A stretch of 64,000 bases of DNA from Rhizophagus irregularis (lineage: Eukaryota > Glomeromycota > Glomeromycetes > Glomerales > Glomeraceae). The stretch lies in assembly GCF_026210795.1 (NCBI RefSeq), contig NC_089457.1, positions 930,001 through 994,000 of the forward strand. Direction: 5' to 3'. Numbering within the stretch: the stretch's first letter is position 1; each line of letters starts with the position of its first letter. Under the pieces are notes generated by a model, which saw only the letters and a list, made by a program, of their open reading frames with translations, did no database searches and had not been told where the DNA came from. Made by a program: the position numbers and the translations under genes. This document shows positions 11,136 through 22,404 of the stretch, in pieces.

Positions 11136-14100
11136 TTTTTTATTTTTTTTTATAGTAAAAAAAAAATTAAAATATTGAAAAGGGGAGAAAAACGTTATTA
11201 AAGAAAAAAAAATTAAAAAGAAAAAAATTAAAAAGAAAAATAAAAGGAAAGAAAAAAAAGTAAAAAGTGAAAAATGATGGGAAAAATTCGAACTAATTTA
11301 TAAAATTTTTTGTACTGTGGGAACTTTATTGTTTACCCTATTTAGTTTGTTTTGTTTATCAAAAGTATTTGAACTATTTGGATTTTTTTTTTATTTATTA
11401 TTTTTTACTTTTTACTTTATAAAATTTCAAGGGTAATCAATCAGTAGTTGTAGTTGTATGATGATATTCCATGTACATCAATGAAAACTATTTTCGTGAT
11501 ATTCATTATTACATTAATTGATTCTTTCAATATTTTACCGAAACAATCCGTTTCAATATAATTTCCGAGTTTGGGTTGAATGTAATTATTAAATATAATA
11601 ATATATATTTCTTATTATTATATATATAAATTTTAAAATAAAAAATGTAAAGTATCAACAAGGGTCCATTGTTTTGATATTAAATAGAACGATTATAAAG
11701 ATTATTAGATCAAAAAATTTATTTTTTTTATTCTAAAAAAATCATTTTAATATTACGGGGGTGATCTTCAAAAAAGATTTTGAATTAGACCTAATATGAA
11801 GGTGATGGGCGTTACGGGGTTATTTATGGGTTACCTCCATTAGGTTTAGTTAGGAATGAAGTACAAATGTACTAAATGTACTAAATTTACTAATTTAAAT
11901 TAAATAAATAATATTTACATCTAAAATTTTTTTCCTAAAATTTTCAATGGATAAAAAAAATCCGGTTTAAGAAATAATAATTCCGGTATTTTAAAATTTA
12001 AGGAACCTCTTAAGTTTGAATACGTCAAAGTTCATGTTTTTCAAATATTTGATGATCAGATCTAATTCAAGTAAATTTGTTTAATTTATTAAACAACAAA
12101 ACTAATTTCTTATTAAAGGAAAAAGTTTGTGAAAGAAAGAAATTCATTTCATATTAAAAAAAAATATTTATACATATGTTTGATGATATAATTCCCGCAT
12201 ATCTTATCAATGAGGATATATTTAGTTTACAATATTTTTTATTTTTGCCCATTCTTTGATCGTAACCTAATTATTCAATTATTTTTAAATTGACCCACTT
12301 TCGGAAATAAATTGGATCTTGTACGAGAAAAAAATTAAACGAATGAGCTTTCAAACTTCAATAAAAATTATATATAAAATTTTCCTCTCCTGTTTCATAC
12401 AATTTTTTCTTCTTAATGAAAATGGGTTACCAGTAGTATGAAATAAATATTTATGTTTAACAGTTTGACAAAATAATCGATTTCTAACCATTTTAGTATT
12501 CTATAATCCACGGAATTTTCATGGAAAACTGAAACAATGATATATTTTCTATGTATGGATTATTTGAATTTATCCGTTTTTTTTAATTATCCGATGTGTT
12601 ACCTTAATGACAAAGTTTTTTTTTTTACATTATTTATGAATGTAACAATATATTATTATTTATTATGCATTTTTATGATTCGTTAAAATGTTTGATTAAT
12701 CAATCTAAAAAAAGATTTCTTCTTTTTTAATTCCTCGTAATAATAATATTACACTCATTTCATTAATTACAGCTATGAATCCAAAATAAGGATTTCTATC
12801 TAGAAACATTGAACAAGATCCGGATCCAATTTTTACGTAATACATTAAAATATGAATTATACATTTTTATTTATATTTTTTCCGATTTTATAATATATTT
12901 ATATTACATAATATTTTATGTATGAAAGAATTCGTCCACATGTATGATAATAATATGTGTGAGATATTTATTTCTATTATAGTTTAGTATCATTGATTTA
13001 TTTGTTTTAAAAAAAAAAAATTATTTGGGAGAAAATAATAAAAAATTTTTTTTTTTTATAGTTATTCTAATTTTTTTTTATATAGTAATATATATAAAAA
13101 AAAACTTGTCAACTATTCCATAATTAGGAATCTTTATTAATTACGATAGATCCCATTGCAGATTAATATGATAATTGATTTAAAAATAAATAAATAAATT
13201 ATTATTTTATACATTCTTTAAGGTTCTCATTGTTAATGATAAAAATAACAATAATAATATGTTATAACGCAATCCTTATTCATGTGTAAGATAAACAAAT
13301 TATTATTTTCACCAATAATATTTTTTGATCGATCCTCATTCATGATTCTACTTTTAATTATATTTTTTCGGCTTTAATTTTCCCGAAAATTTTTGAATCA
13401 TCCCGGTTTTTTCGCTAACCAAATTCAGTATTTGAAAAAAAATTCTGTTTTGATAAAATTAAAACGTTTTGGATTTAATAATAATAATGTGATTTTCTCG
13501 ATTTTCTCAAAATATTAAAATTTCATTCATATTTTTGATTTTCATTCAAAGAAAAACACGTCTTACAAATGTTAAATAGCATTTAAGTGAAATGTTACAT
13601 ATAATATGCGCACCCCCTCTCACCTTCGGGTATTTTATTCTCCCCTTAATTCTGGTAACATAAGCCTTTAATTCCGGTTAGGATTATATTGTACGTACCC
13701 CCAGCTCTCGTATAACAAATACTCCCTCATATAATACTCGGTATTTCACGAGGTTTATGCAGTGTTAGCATATCTACAGTAAATTGTTCCTATCAGGAAG
13801 GAATTCGTCGCGTCTTCGACTTTATTCAAAAAAAAATTTCAAGTGGTCCAATGTGCGTAATCGATCGTTCCGATCTATTGTTAATAAACATTCATGTTTA
13901 TAGAGCAGAATGACATGTACTGTACAATGTACATACATACATACGTCTATGTATGTATATATTGTACATTTTTATAATTCAAAGGAAACTTTAATTAATC
14001 AACCCACTATTAAGGAATGAATCCCACTATTAAAGAATGTTCACTTCCGCTACCACTACTGTTAAAGTGAGACCACCACTAACCACTAATAGAAAATTTG

Positions 14101-14210
14101 AATATTTCTTTCTAAGTGATATAATAAATATGGGGTGATATCGGTCTTCGACTGATATCTCTTTTCTCCCATCCAATAACTATTTATTACTGTGCTGTTG
14201 TCATTCGTGG
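11136..14210. other. intergenic stretch with decayed repeats, no gene seen
   Basis: Roughly 3 kb without a convincing exon. The first few hundred bases should include the promoter of the VOC gene. An imperfect inverted pair (ACCTAATATGAAGGT / ACCTCCATTAGGT) lies near 11,790-11,850. Sequence at 12,252-12,410 resembles 15,539-15,700. A less AT-rich patch lies at 13,600-13,820 and a GTATGTA-type run at 13,925-13,960. A hairpin block at 14,131-14,195 is shared with a NUP85 intron. Confidence 0.5.
14131..14195. repeat. dispersed hairpin repeat, copy 1
   Basis: It contains a stem-loop (GATATCGGTC, loop TTC, GACTGATATC) followed by CTCTTTTCTCCCATCCAATAA and CTATTTA. Nearly the same text occurs at 17,543-17,602 inside a NUP85 intron, so this is a small dispersed repeat. 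Identity to a named family is unknown. Confidence 0.65.
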
Positions 14211-14228
14211 TTGCCACTATTATTTCAC

Positions 14229-14510
14229 CACTACTGCTATCCACTATTAGTCTATTACCGCCGCTACTGCTATCCACTATTACTACTGCTATCCACTATT
14301 AGTCTATTACTGCTATCCACTATTAGTCTATTACTGCTATCCACTATTAGTCTATTACTGCTATCCACTATTAGTCTATTACTGCTATCCACTATTAGTC
14401 TATTACTGCTATCCACTATTAGTCTATTACTGCTATCCACTATTAGTCTATTACTGCTATCCACTATTAGTCTATTACTGCTATCCACTATTAGTCTATT
14501 ACCTCCGCTA
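14229..14510. repeat. 24-bp minisatellite, about 9 exact units plus degenerate edges
   Basis: A 24-bp unit beginning CTGCTATCCACTATTAG is repeated head to tail about nine times between about 14,287 and 14,503, with almost no divergence. Imperfect copies lie at 14,229-14,286. Because 24 is divisible by three, all frames stay open. This produces artificial repeat proteins on both strands (LLLLSTIS on plus, NRLIVDSS on minus). I do not regard these as genes because no non-repeat domain or start context accompanies them. Confidence 0.93.
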
Positions 14511-15316
14511 CTACCACCCGCTATTGCCATCACTATTATCACCACTATCATCACTCGCTACCACAAACCGTCGCTGCTACTCGTACCATCACCACCCGCT
14601 ACTGTACTGCCACTCATTCATTATCTTATTATTACTTAAATTGATATTCTATGATACATCAAAATTGAAATATCTAATTTTGATGTTTGATTATAATTTC
14701 TACCAGTAAATTCTATAGTAAAATATTTATCTACTATAATTTAAAATTTTTTTTATCTAATCAATTTAATCAATTCATCGGAATCATAAAAAAAAAATCT
14801 TTGAAAGTCTTGATATTTTTTTTTGATTACCATTTTTTTTTCGATAATTAAAGTTGAATCAATAATAGGTTTTAATAAGAAATTCTTTTAATAAAAAGAT
14901 TATAAATTTTTTTTTCATCATCTTGAAATTGTTTTTTTTAAAAAAAACATTTCTTAAAATTTTTTAAATGGTAAAAATATATATATATATATTTTAATTC
15001 ATCTTTATAATTCAATAAAAATTCTTTGATTTTTTAAAATCTTTTATATTATTATTATTATTATGATTTCGTTTCTTGTAATTCCCTCATTTTAATATTT
15101 ATTTTCTAAACTTCATCTTTTGATAATCATTAATCCATTATAATTAATTAAAGATTTGTTTCTTCCAAAATAAAATTGTACATTTCATTCATATTAAATA
15201 ATAATTTTGAATTAATTATAATAAAATGTTTTTCAATCTTAATCTTCAAATTTTTTAAAAAATGTTGTGAAGGTGAAATAGTTTTTATATAATAATAAAA
15301 TAAATTTTTTTTTTTT
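14511..15316. other. AT-rich intergenic stretch, no gene seen
   Basis: Homopolymer-rich DNA with a short AT dinucleotide run near 14,980-14,990. Nothing coding was recognised. Confidence 0.5.
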
Positions 15317-15516
15317 TTAATCAAATTTCCACCAAAAATTACAAAGAATATATTGTTGAATATGATTAATAATTTCTAAAAGTTCCATTTCATCAGCTGT
15401 TATCATTAAATCTATTAATTTTATTAATTCAATGTCTTCATCATCTTCGATAATAATAATAATTCCTGTATAGATATAACGAAGGATAACTTCAAAATTT
15501 AATGGTGATGTGTTTG
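15317..15516 (-). pseudogene. C-terminal fragment of a BTB/POZ domain
   Basis: Reading the minus strand from about 15,516 gives SPLNFEVILRYIYTG, then an acidic stretch, then IKLIDLMITADEMELLEIIN and HIQQYIL, with a stop at 15,317-15,319. This matches the last helices of a BTB domain, where FExxLxYIYTG and the LL-A(A/T)DE helix pattern are characteristic. The N-terminal half of BTB and any Kelch, TLDc or BACK partner are missing, and an in-frame stop lies directly upstream. I interpret it as a relic of one of the many BTB genes of these fungi. BTB proteins usually dimerise or recruit Cullin-3. Confidence 0.65.
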
Positions 15517-16165
15517 TTTAATAAAATAAATTATGTTGTCTTTGATCGTAGCCCAATAATTTGATAATGCACTTTTGGAACAATTTGATCTCTCTCGAAA
15601 AATTGATGAATAAGCTTTGAAAGATTTTATATCATTAAAATCTTTCTTAACTTCAATAATTACGTTATAATCCTCTCATGTCTTATATAATTGCTTTAAT
15701 TAGTCGTTTGTGACGGTGCGCATGATGTATGTTATGATTAAAGTTTTGGAAAAAAGAAGAGAGAATTTGTACGAACTATTCTACAATTTTTAAGCGCGAC
15801 AACAAAAAGCACGTTTTAATTAACTATATATGGGACAATTAATTGCGATTTCTTAACATATCTAGTATATATGCGTTTATATCTACGATCTACGATCTAG
15901 CTTATCAGATCACCAGATCAACCTCAGAATCGAAAGTGAATTCAAATGATATGATCTGTAATTCAATAAAATCAAATGACTAATAATTAGGCAAGTCAAA
16001 TGCATTACAATACTTCATAATACACGAGTCTACATTTTAATTTAATTAATTAATTATTTTATTTATTTTATTTTAATGTTTCTCTATTTCAAATTTTATA
16101 AATTTTTATTCATATAGTACAGTAACATTCACCATTCCCATTTTCAACTCTATGTAAAAGTCCTT
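15517..16165. other. intergenic stretch with diverged repeat
   Basis: The part at 15,539-15,700 is similar, with many substitutions, to 12,252-12,410. Shared words include CTTTGATCGTA and GAGCTTTCAAA/AAGCTTTGAAA. It lies upstream of the BTB relic and may be part of a decayed BTB gene. The rest is the 3' flank of NUP85 with no visible gene. Confidence 0.4.
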
Positions 16166-19100
16166 TTAAACAGAATGATTTTTTTCTAAATTTTTCTTGT
16201 ATCTTTCACACTCAATCTTTACTGGATTCAGATCTTCCGAAATGTCAAAATAACCAGTCTCCTTATAATGCCATCTTTTCATCCTTTGTACTAATTTTAA
16301 CCATGAATCCTCTATTCTTTTATCAAGTACTTGAGAACAATAATATATAAATTCGTCAATATGTATCTTCTCGAATAATTTTATCCCTTTTCTTCGGCCT
16401 AATTAAAAAGTCGTTCTATCAATATTTATTCAATAATATAAAGATTAAATGAATGTATTTGTTACCTAATTTCATTAATGGTACTGTATGAAACAATAAT
16501 ACGCCCCAAAATTCTTTTGGTGATATTTCAGAGCGTAAACATTCAACTAGTACTTGTGCTGCTTGGACATAAAATTCATCCTTATATTTTTTTAAAAATA
16601 AAATAGTTAGCATATCTTATTTTGTTACATGGTAGATTAAAAAAAAAAAAATGAAAAGGTTACCTGGATTAAAGAATGATACAATCTATATCTTGACAGA
16701 AAGTTAACCGATTCATTGGAATTTTTATCAACAGGAATACTATCAAGTACTTCACTAAACATAATTTTACCTATTAATTAAATAATAAATTATTTAAATT
16801 TTTCCGAAAAATATATGCATATATATAAAGTTTTAATAAATTATCCTTACCAGATTCAACATACTGTGTTAGAAATATATTACAAATTGCTTTAAGACTT
16901 TCGTCTTTTCCTGCTCGCATATAATAAATAATAGTTGAAGCATATCTCTTTATCTGCATGTATTTGGTGCCCATAGTCTAATAACTTAAAAAATCAATTT
17001 AGAATTGTATAATATTAAAAAAGGACAAAAGGAAAAAAAAAGGAAATGGAAAAAGGAAAATTAATATGGTAAATTACCGTAATGATACACTTCTCGTCGA
17101 ATTTTAATCCATTATCTTCACAAATCTTTAATATTTTCTCGAATTTTCTCTCGTTATCAAAGGGAATTTTTCCAACAAACTATAGTAATAAATGTTTACT
17201 ATCAATTTAGAATCCTATTCAGAAAATTAATTCCTTAAAATAATCTTATTTTCTTACTTCTTCCATAAATACTTTTCCAAATTTCTCGCAATGCTCCAAA
17301 TATTTAAACCCAACCTGCCATAGTGTAGAGTGCGTTAATAATGGTTCCGCAAATTTAATTAAATAACCTTCACGATGCTGATGCAACAATCTAAAACATT
17401 AAATTTTCATTAAGGAAACAATAAAACTCGTTATTGTTCAGTCGATTAGGAATTAGGAATATGCGAGATTTTAATGACCAATATTGAAAACGTTATTAGT
17501 GACATTAATTCCTATTGGTCACTGCAGTATTCCTAATGACTGAACGTTATCGGATGGTCTTCGACCAATATCTCTTTTCCCCATCCAATAACTATTTAAT
17601 ATTTTCAGTTACTAATAGAAAAGGATACAAGCTCTTTCCGCCTATTGTTTCATCCAGGTCGGTTTTGCAAAGTAAGTCTGTTAAATGTGATAACAACCAC
17701 GGATCGATATGTTTACAGTAGCTTAATGCCTAAAGAAAAAAATCGAGTTTTTTTATTCTATCAATTATAACCTAATTCAAAAAGGATTATTATTTCAAAA
17801 ACTAATTACGTCATCAATACGTTGATAAAAAATTCGTTTTAGAGCCTGGCTAGTGGGATCAGGATGTACAGAGAATCTAATAAAAACCGGCCCTAACGTA
17901 GATCTGTGTACAATTAAAAGTGCGTGAGAAGAAATTTAACAACAATATATGATGAAATGAGGTTGATCACGTAATTTACCTTACATCTGAAGTTTCACAT
18001 TTAGGATATTTATGATAAACTAGGGCGACTAACCCTTCCAACCACGAAGAACTTTTAGCTAGAATGGCATCAGGATCACCGGATAATATTTTCAGAATCA
18101 TAATAAAATTCTCCTCTAAAAATTTATTCTCCAGAATTATAGATTTTTGTAATTGTCTAAATAAAAGTAATAATTTCTTTAATAAAGATAAAATGATATA
18201 AAAAAAAAGCGTAAACATTATACTTACGAGCACTGCGAAAGCCAATTTCTCCAAGCTAAACCTGTATCATATGAAGACATTTTTGGTCTAGATTTTATGC
18301 ACTTTATAACGGATTGTATAATATCATTTATTATAATTTCTCTATTAATGATTTGATCACTTGTAATTTCCACTGCCATAATTATACTTCTTAAAAAATT
18401 TATCGCTTGTGGAAACAAACCGCGAAGAATTAATCTAAATATATGGAAGATTTACACTATTAGTTATGATTAAATATTAAGAATATAATTAACATGTAAG
18501 ACTAAAATAATATGTACTTATATAATCTTGACCAGAAAGTCACAGTGTTACGAAGATTAGGACTATCTCTTAACTCATTCAATTCTTCTTCTGTTAAAGC
18601 TAGAGGAAATTAAAAAATATCTGACATCACATATCATTGAAATGTAAAAGTTATTTACGTGGACTTAACTATATATTATATAACTTACCTCCTAAGGGGT
18701 AGCATTCATTTAACCAAGTCAATAAATCTGTTGATAATCTCTGATATCTTTCAGATTTGATGAAATACATAATTCGACATAACTCCCAAATGGCCATCAT
18801 ATCTCTAAATGTACTGATTTCATTCTGGATTTGTTTATCTTTAATTGGGATCTATGTACATAAATACATACAAATAAAGTTAATTAAACAGGAATTATAA
18901 GTAAATATTAAAAAAAAAACGCGCGAACCTCTTGAAGACTCTTAATATGATTCACGATAGCGTTTACATAATTCCATGAGATATCACATAGTAATTTTTC
19001 TCGCATCCTATTAATTTATAATATCGATTATAAATCTTCCTTCAAAAAAATGTATACATAAGTATATACTTGGAAGTTCTATATAATTCAACTCACGACT

Positions 19101-19766
19101 TTTCGCGCCATTCTTTGCTAAAGGGTGCTCTGGCTGCTTCTCGGAAAATAGAAAAAGCTTCATTGTAAAACTAAGAAAAGAAACAATTGTATGTTAACAT
19201 TCAGTTAAAACAAGAAATTTCCGACTATCACATACATATATTACTCACTACTCTTCGAGAGTCTATATCATGTACTAAGGAACAATTATAAATTTGAGTA
19301 TCCAAAGTGAAACTCTCTTTTTTGACCTTGAAATTTTAACTAATTGTTAAAATCACTTTTTAGCTTACGCGTTTTAAAATAAAGATTAAATTACCTTCTC
19401 TTTCGGCTCCTTTCCAAAAACATAACACGCAAAATCTTTTGAACGAGTAGGATGAAATTTAACTCCAGTACTTTGATTTGAAGTAGACCAAAAATTTGAA
19501 TCATATTTAAAAAGTGGGTTAAGAAAGATAGTTTGTTTCCGAGTTTCTGGTTTAAGGTCATTTTCTTCAACTTGTTTTCCTTTTCCCTTGCCAAGATACG
19601 CGTCTTCCTTTAAGAAAGCTTCAGTAATAACAGAAGCCTCATAGAATTGTGTTGAAGAAGGAAATGAGCTTATACCCTCGAATTGCGAATAGTCAACTGG
19701 TGGAGGTTCAAAGGTAAAAGGTGTAAACTGTAAAATATTTGAATTATGCTCTGGAAATAATGACAT
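16166..19766 (-). CDS. NUP85: nucleoporin Nup85 (Y-complex), about 16 exons
   Basis: The joined exons read as an alpha-helical nucleoporin of the Nup85/Nup75 family, a scaffold subunit of the Nup84/Nup107 (Y) complex at the nuclear pore. Diagnostic stretches in order are FYNEAFSIFREAARAPFSKEW, WELCRIMYFIKSERY, SSWLEGLVALVYHKYP, CKHIDPWLLSHLTDLL, LTHSTLWQVGFKYLEHC and KRYASTIIYYMRAGKD. The end reads GRRKGIKLFEKIHIDEFIYYCSQVLDKR. Exon 1 is 19766-19395, exon 2 is 19326-19249 and exon 3 is 19170-19097. Later exons lie near 19014-18930, 18853-18690, 18602-18520, 18435-18232, 18160-17985, 17920-17810, 17729-17632, 17391-17270, 17180-17085, 16980-16850, 16770-16663, 16579-16466 and 16400-16166. I chose the ATG at 19766 (MSLFPEHNS) because the frame upstream is a low-complexity hydrophobic run that looks like 5' UTR. 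No frame break was found. Exact edges of the middle exons are approximate. Confidence 0.93.
17428..17602. repeat. foldback element and dispersed hairpin inside a NUP85 intron
   Basis: The unusually long intron between about 17,392 and 17,631 contains an imperfect inverted pair, GTTCAGTC...TAGGAATA near 17,437-17,461 and TATTCCTAATGACTGAAC at 17,526-17,543. A second inner pair is AATGACCAATA / TATTGGTCA. The adjoining 17,543-17,602 matches the hairpin repeat at 14,131-14,195. I take this as a small non-autonomous insertion tolerated in the intron. Confidence 0.6.
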
Positions 19767-20101
19767 TGTAATAAAACTTATAAGTAGATGAAGTGTGATA
19801 AAAAATTCCTCTCCTAATTTTTTTATAAAAAAAAAAAAGGGAAAAACATTATCGATCAACACAAAGAACAAACTACGCCTATCACGTGATAAATTATGAA
19901 GTCAGTAATGATAAATATGATAAATATGGAATAAAGCATAAAAAAAAATTTGTAACTCACTGTCGATGTTACCTCAAAAGTCAACAATGACAATGAAGTT
20001 TATTTATTTTTTATTTGTCAGTTGCATAAATTCTTTTAAGTATTTATTCTTTATAACCTATGAAATCCAGTATATTATATTGATCTGAACTAAATAAAAA
20101 C
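19767..20101. promoter_or_regulatory. NUP85 upstream region
   Basis: This 335-bp spacer separates the NUP85 start from the stop of the kinase-like gene on the same strand, so it should contain the NUP85 promoter and the kinase terminator. A perfect 12-bp palindrome TATCACGTGATA with a CACGTG E-box core lies at about 19,879-19,890, roughly 115 bp upstream of the chosen ATG. A bHLH-type regulator is possible, but the same palindrome also occurs elsewhere in the window in non-promoter positions. Confidence 0.4.
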
Positions 20102-20944
20102 TTAATATCCCAAAAGAGATAAAATAAAAGCCACACCGATTGGAACTGTTAAATTATCACTTCCCATTGGACTGATAGCTTCGAAAAAAGTGCTAACGCT
20201 TGCAGAAATTAAAGCTCCGGTAAAATAATTACTAGTTGTTAAAGTAGGGGGAGACATAATATACCAAAAGAAAAGAACAGAAATGATAGTAGCAACAAAA
20301 TTTGCTAGTGAGCCCTCAATAGTTTTTTGACCCACATCTCCCATAACTTGATATCTAAGTACTCCATATTTTCTGCCGATGATACTGGCAAATGCGTCAC
20401 CAAATGTCATCGCCATTATTCCAGCTATAAGAAAATGGTATTGTTAAGAAGAAAAAGTAAAAGAAACAGGTTCATGCAAAGGATAAACATAAATTTACCG
20501 ATCGCAAGATATTCGCGTCCATCATTAAACCATCCAAATAAGAAAGCACATGAAAATGGAAAATATACCGTACCTAGGGTGGCACCTTTCATCGGATCTA
20601 TAGAAAAAAAATCATTAGTTTGATGCAATTTTACTTATTTTCATATTTATGATTGCAATTTTAAATTTACCCATTGACTTAAACATTCTTATCCTAAGGA
20701 AAATATAATTGATGACTACAAAAGAACCAGTTAAAAATACCACATATTCCCGTTGTTCAAATAAATATAAAAGTAAAAACATGAAGGTTCCGCTTAACAC
20801 GTGAATAATTTTTCGGGAAACATGAATAGGTATATTAAAAGTTCTTTGTGTTATTTCAACAGTTAGAAGAAGAAATGAAGCATAACCATAAGATATTGCG
20901 AGAGCTTTTAGAGTTGCGAACGTTGGCGAAGGAAGAAGAGTCAT
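20102..20944 (-). CDS. phytol/dolichol kinase-like polytopic membrane protein, 3 exons
   Basis: Exons 20944-20671, 20597-20499 and 20424-20102 join to 696 nt (231 residues) with GT...AG introns and correct phase. The protein is mostly hydrophobic, with about six predicted membrane segments. It contains SRKIIHVLSG, FLFGWFNDGREYL and FGDAFASIIGRKYG...GQKTIEGSLANF. The RK-HV-SG and GD-A-IGR-G...K--EGS pattern is typical of the CTP-dependent lipid kinase group (phytol and farnesol kinases of the VTE5 type, dolichol kinase, fungal Dgk1). It probably phosphorylates an isoprenoid or diacylglycerol-type alcohol in the ER membrane. The substrate cannot be read from sequence. The length fits the compact members of the family rather than full-length dolichol kinase. 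Confidence 0.82.
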
Positions 20945-21849
20945 TGAAAATTTAAAAAATCGATAACTCCGAAAATGGAAAACTTTGTACTTTATAAATG
21001 AATAATTGGACAGAGATCTACAATCTACATTTTTAGATTTAAATCGTTAGAAAACCGTAAAAAAAACGGTATTCAGCATAAATTGATAAAAATATACCAC
21101 AATATAATTGTTATTTAAAATGAAATAATAAAATAATAATAAGTGAAATAAAAGATGTTCGAAATTATTAATGTCCGGAAAATCCGGAAAAATGAAACTC
21201 ACTTTTTATGTGGTTCAACAATAATTTTTGAATTGCTTTTACGATTAAACTTTGAAACAAAAATGTAATATATAAAAAAAAAAGATTTTATTAATAATAT
21301 TATATAGAAAAGAAAATCGAATTTAAGAAAAAAGTATTTATTCTATTTATATTCATTCAAAAAATCCTTATTAGATGGCTTATCATTTCGCTTTGTTTTC
21401 GTACCCTAATTTGGCAAAATTGGACGAATTTTACATTAACTATTTATTGATATGTTTGAAAGCTTGATAAACCTAAATTTTTTAATTTATATCTTTTAAG
21501 TAAGCTTAAAGATTGGTGTAATTTCCATTTTCATACAACAAAAGACCATTTTCGTAGCGAGAAACCGTAATTTGCATTGTTTTTCGATAATTTATTTTAT
21601 ATTTCTCATTAAAGATTTCAATTCTTTTTTTTTCCTTGAAAATTTATAGGCAAAAAAAACGTTTATATTTTATTAATTACAGTATATTATATTACGAAGT
21701 ACAAAGGATAAAATTAAATTAATTAAATCTAAATGTTAGAAACGAGAAGATTGTCAATAAAGGGTATAGTTATCTGATTATATTTTGTTATTATATTAAA
21801 TAATGTAATAATATAATATTGTTAATGAGAATATGCATGAGATAATGAA

Positions 21850-21896
<47 letters not shown>

Positions 21897-22186
21897 ATAT
21901 ATTATAACTTTCTGGGAATGAAAACTGATAAAACACTGGGTTTGGGTATTGGTCACGTTGACATTGCCCAAGGGACGGGGGATTGGACCGATAGGATTTC
22001 TTCCTTCTTCATATCATCATTATTTATTAATAAAAAGAAAAAATAGAAATTTTAAATTAAAAGAAAAAATGTAAGTTTAAAAGATAAAATTTGCTTACGA
22101 AGATTAAACATTCTTTTATTTCTAAAATATACAAAGGATGTTAACAAAATGTTCCTTAACAATTAACAAAAATACTGTAATATATT
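20945..22186. other. intergenic stretch, no gene seen
   Basis: The right-hand neighbour and the kinase-like gene are both on the minus strand, so this stretch should hold the kinase promoter near 20,945-21,200. An (AAT)n microsatellite is at about 21,849-21,893. A GC-richer patch (CACGTTGACATTGCCCAAGG) lies at about 21,955-22,000. No coding exon was recognised. Confidence 0.45.
21849..21893. repeat. (AAT)n microsatellite, about 15 units
   Basis: An uninterrupted AAT/ATA trinucleotide run, flanked by unique AT-rich sequence. Confidence 0.95.
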
Positions 22187-22404
22187 TTACCGATAATAAA
22201 TATATTTAGCTGATTGACGATGAGAAATTGAACGACTTATCATCACATATGGATTTTTATGATGTTTGTACTTATTCATACCTTCTTTAATAATATCATC
22301 ATCAACCTAAAAAAAAAGGAAATAAAATAAATAAAAATAAACCAAAATACTAGCAAATTATAATATCAACATACATGTGGGGGTTGTTTTGAATATTTTG
22401 CCAT
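22187..22404 (-). CDS. possible small two-exon gene, 49 residues, unknown function
   Basis: Exon 1 (22404-22375) encodes MAKYSKQPPH. A 68-nt intron with donor GTATGT and a T-rich acceptor tract ending TTTAG leads to exon 2 (22306-22187), which encodes VDDDIIKEGMNKYKHHKNPY and ends SAKYIYYR before a TAA. The joined frame is 150 nt with exact phase. Composition is unlike the surrounding low-complexity frames: charged, with His, Tyr, Ser and Arg well mixed. I recognise no domain, signal peptide or membrane segment. It could be a genuine micro-protein or the tail of a gene whose upstream exons I cannot see. Confidence 0.5.

Noticed and set aside
14229-14510. Regular repeats as a possible CRISPR array
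   Set aside because: Units are directly adjacent with no spacers, and the genome is eukaryotic.
14211-14709. Long repeat proteins on both strands
   Set aside because: Produced by a 24-bp minisatellite that is open in every frame; no non-repeat coding sequence.
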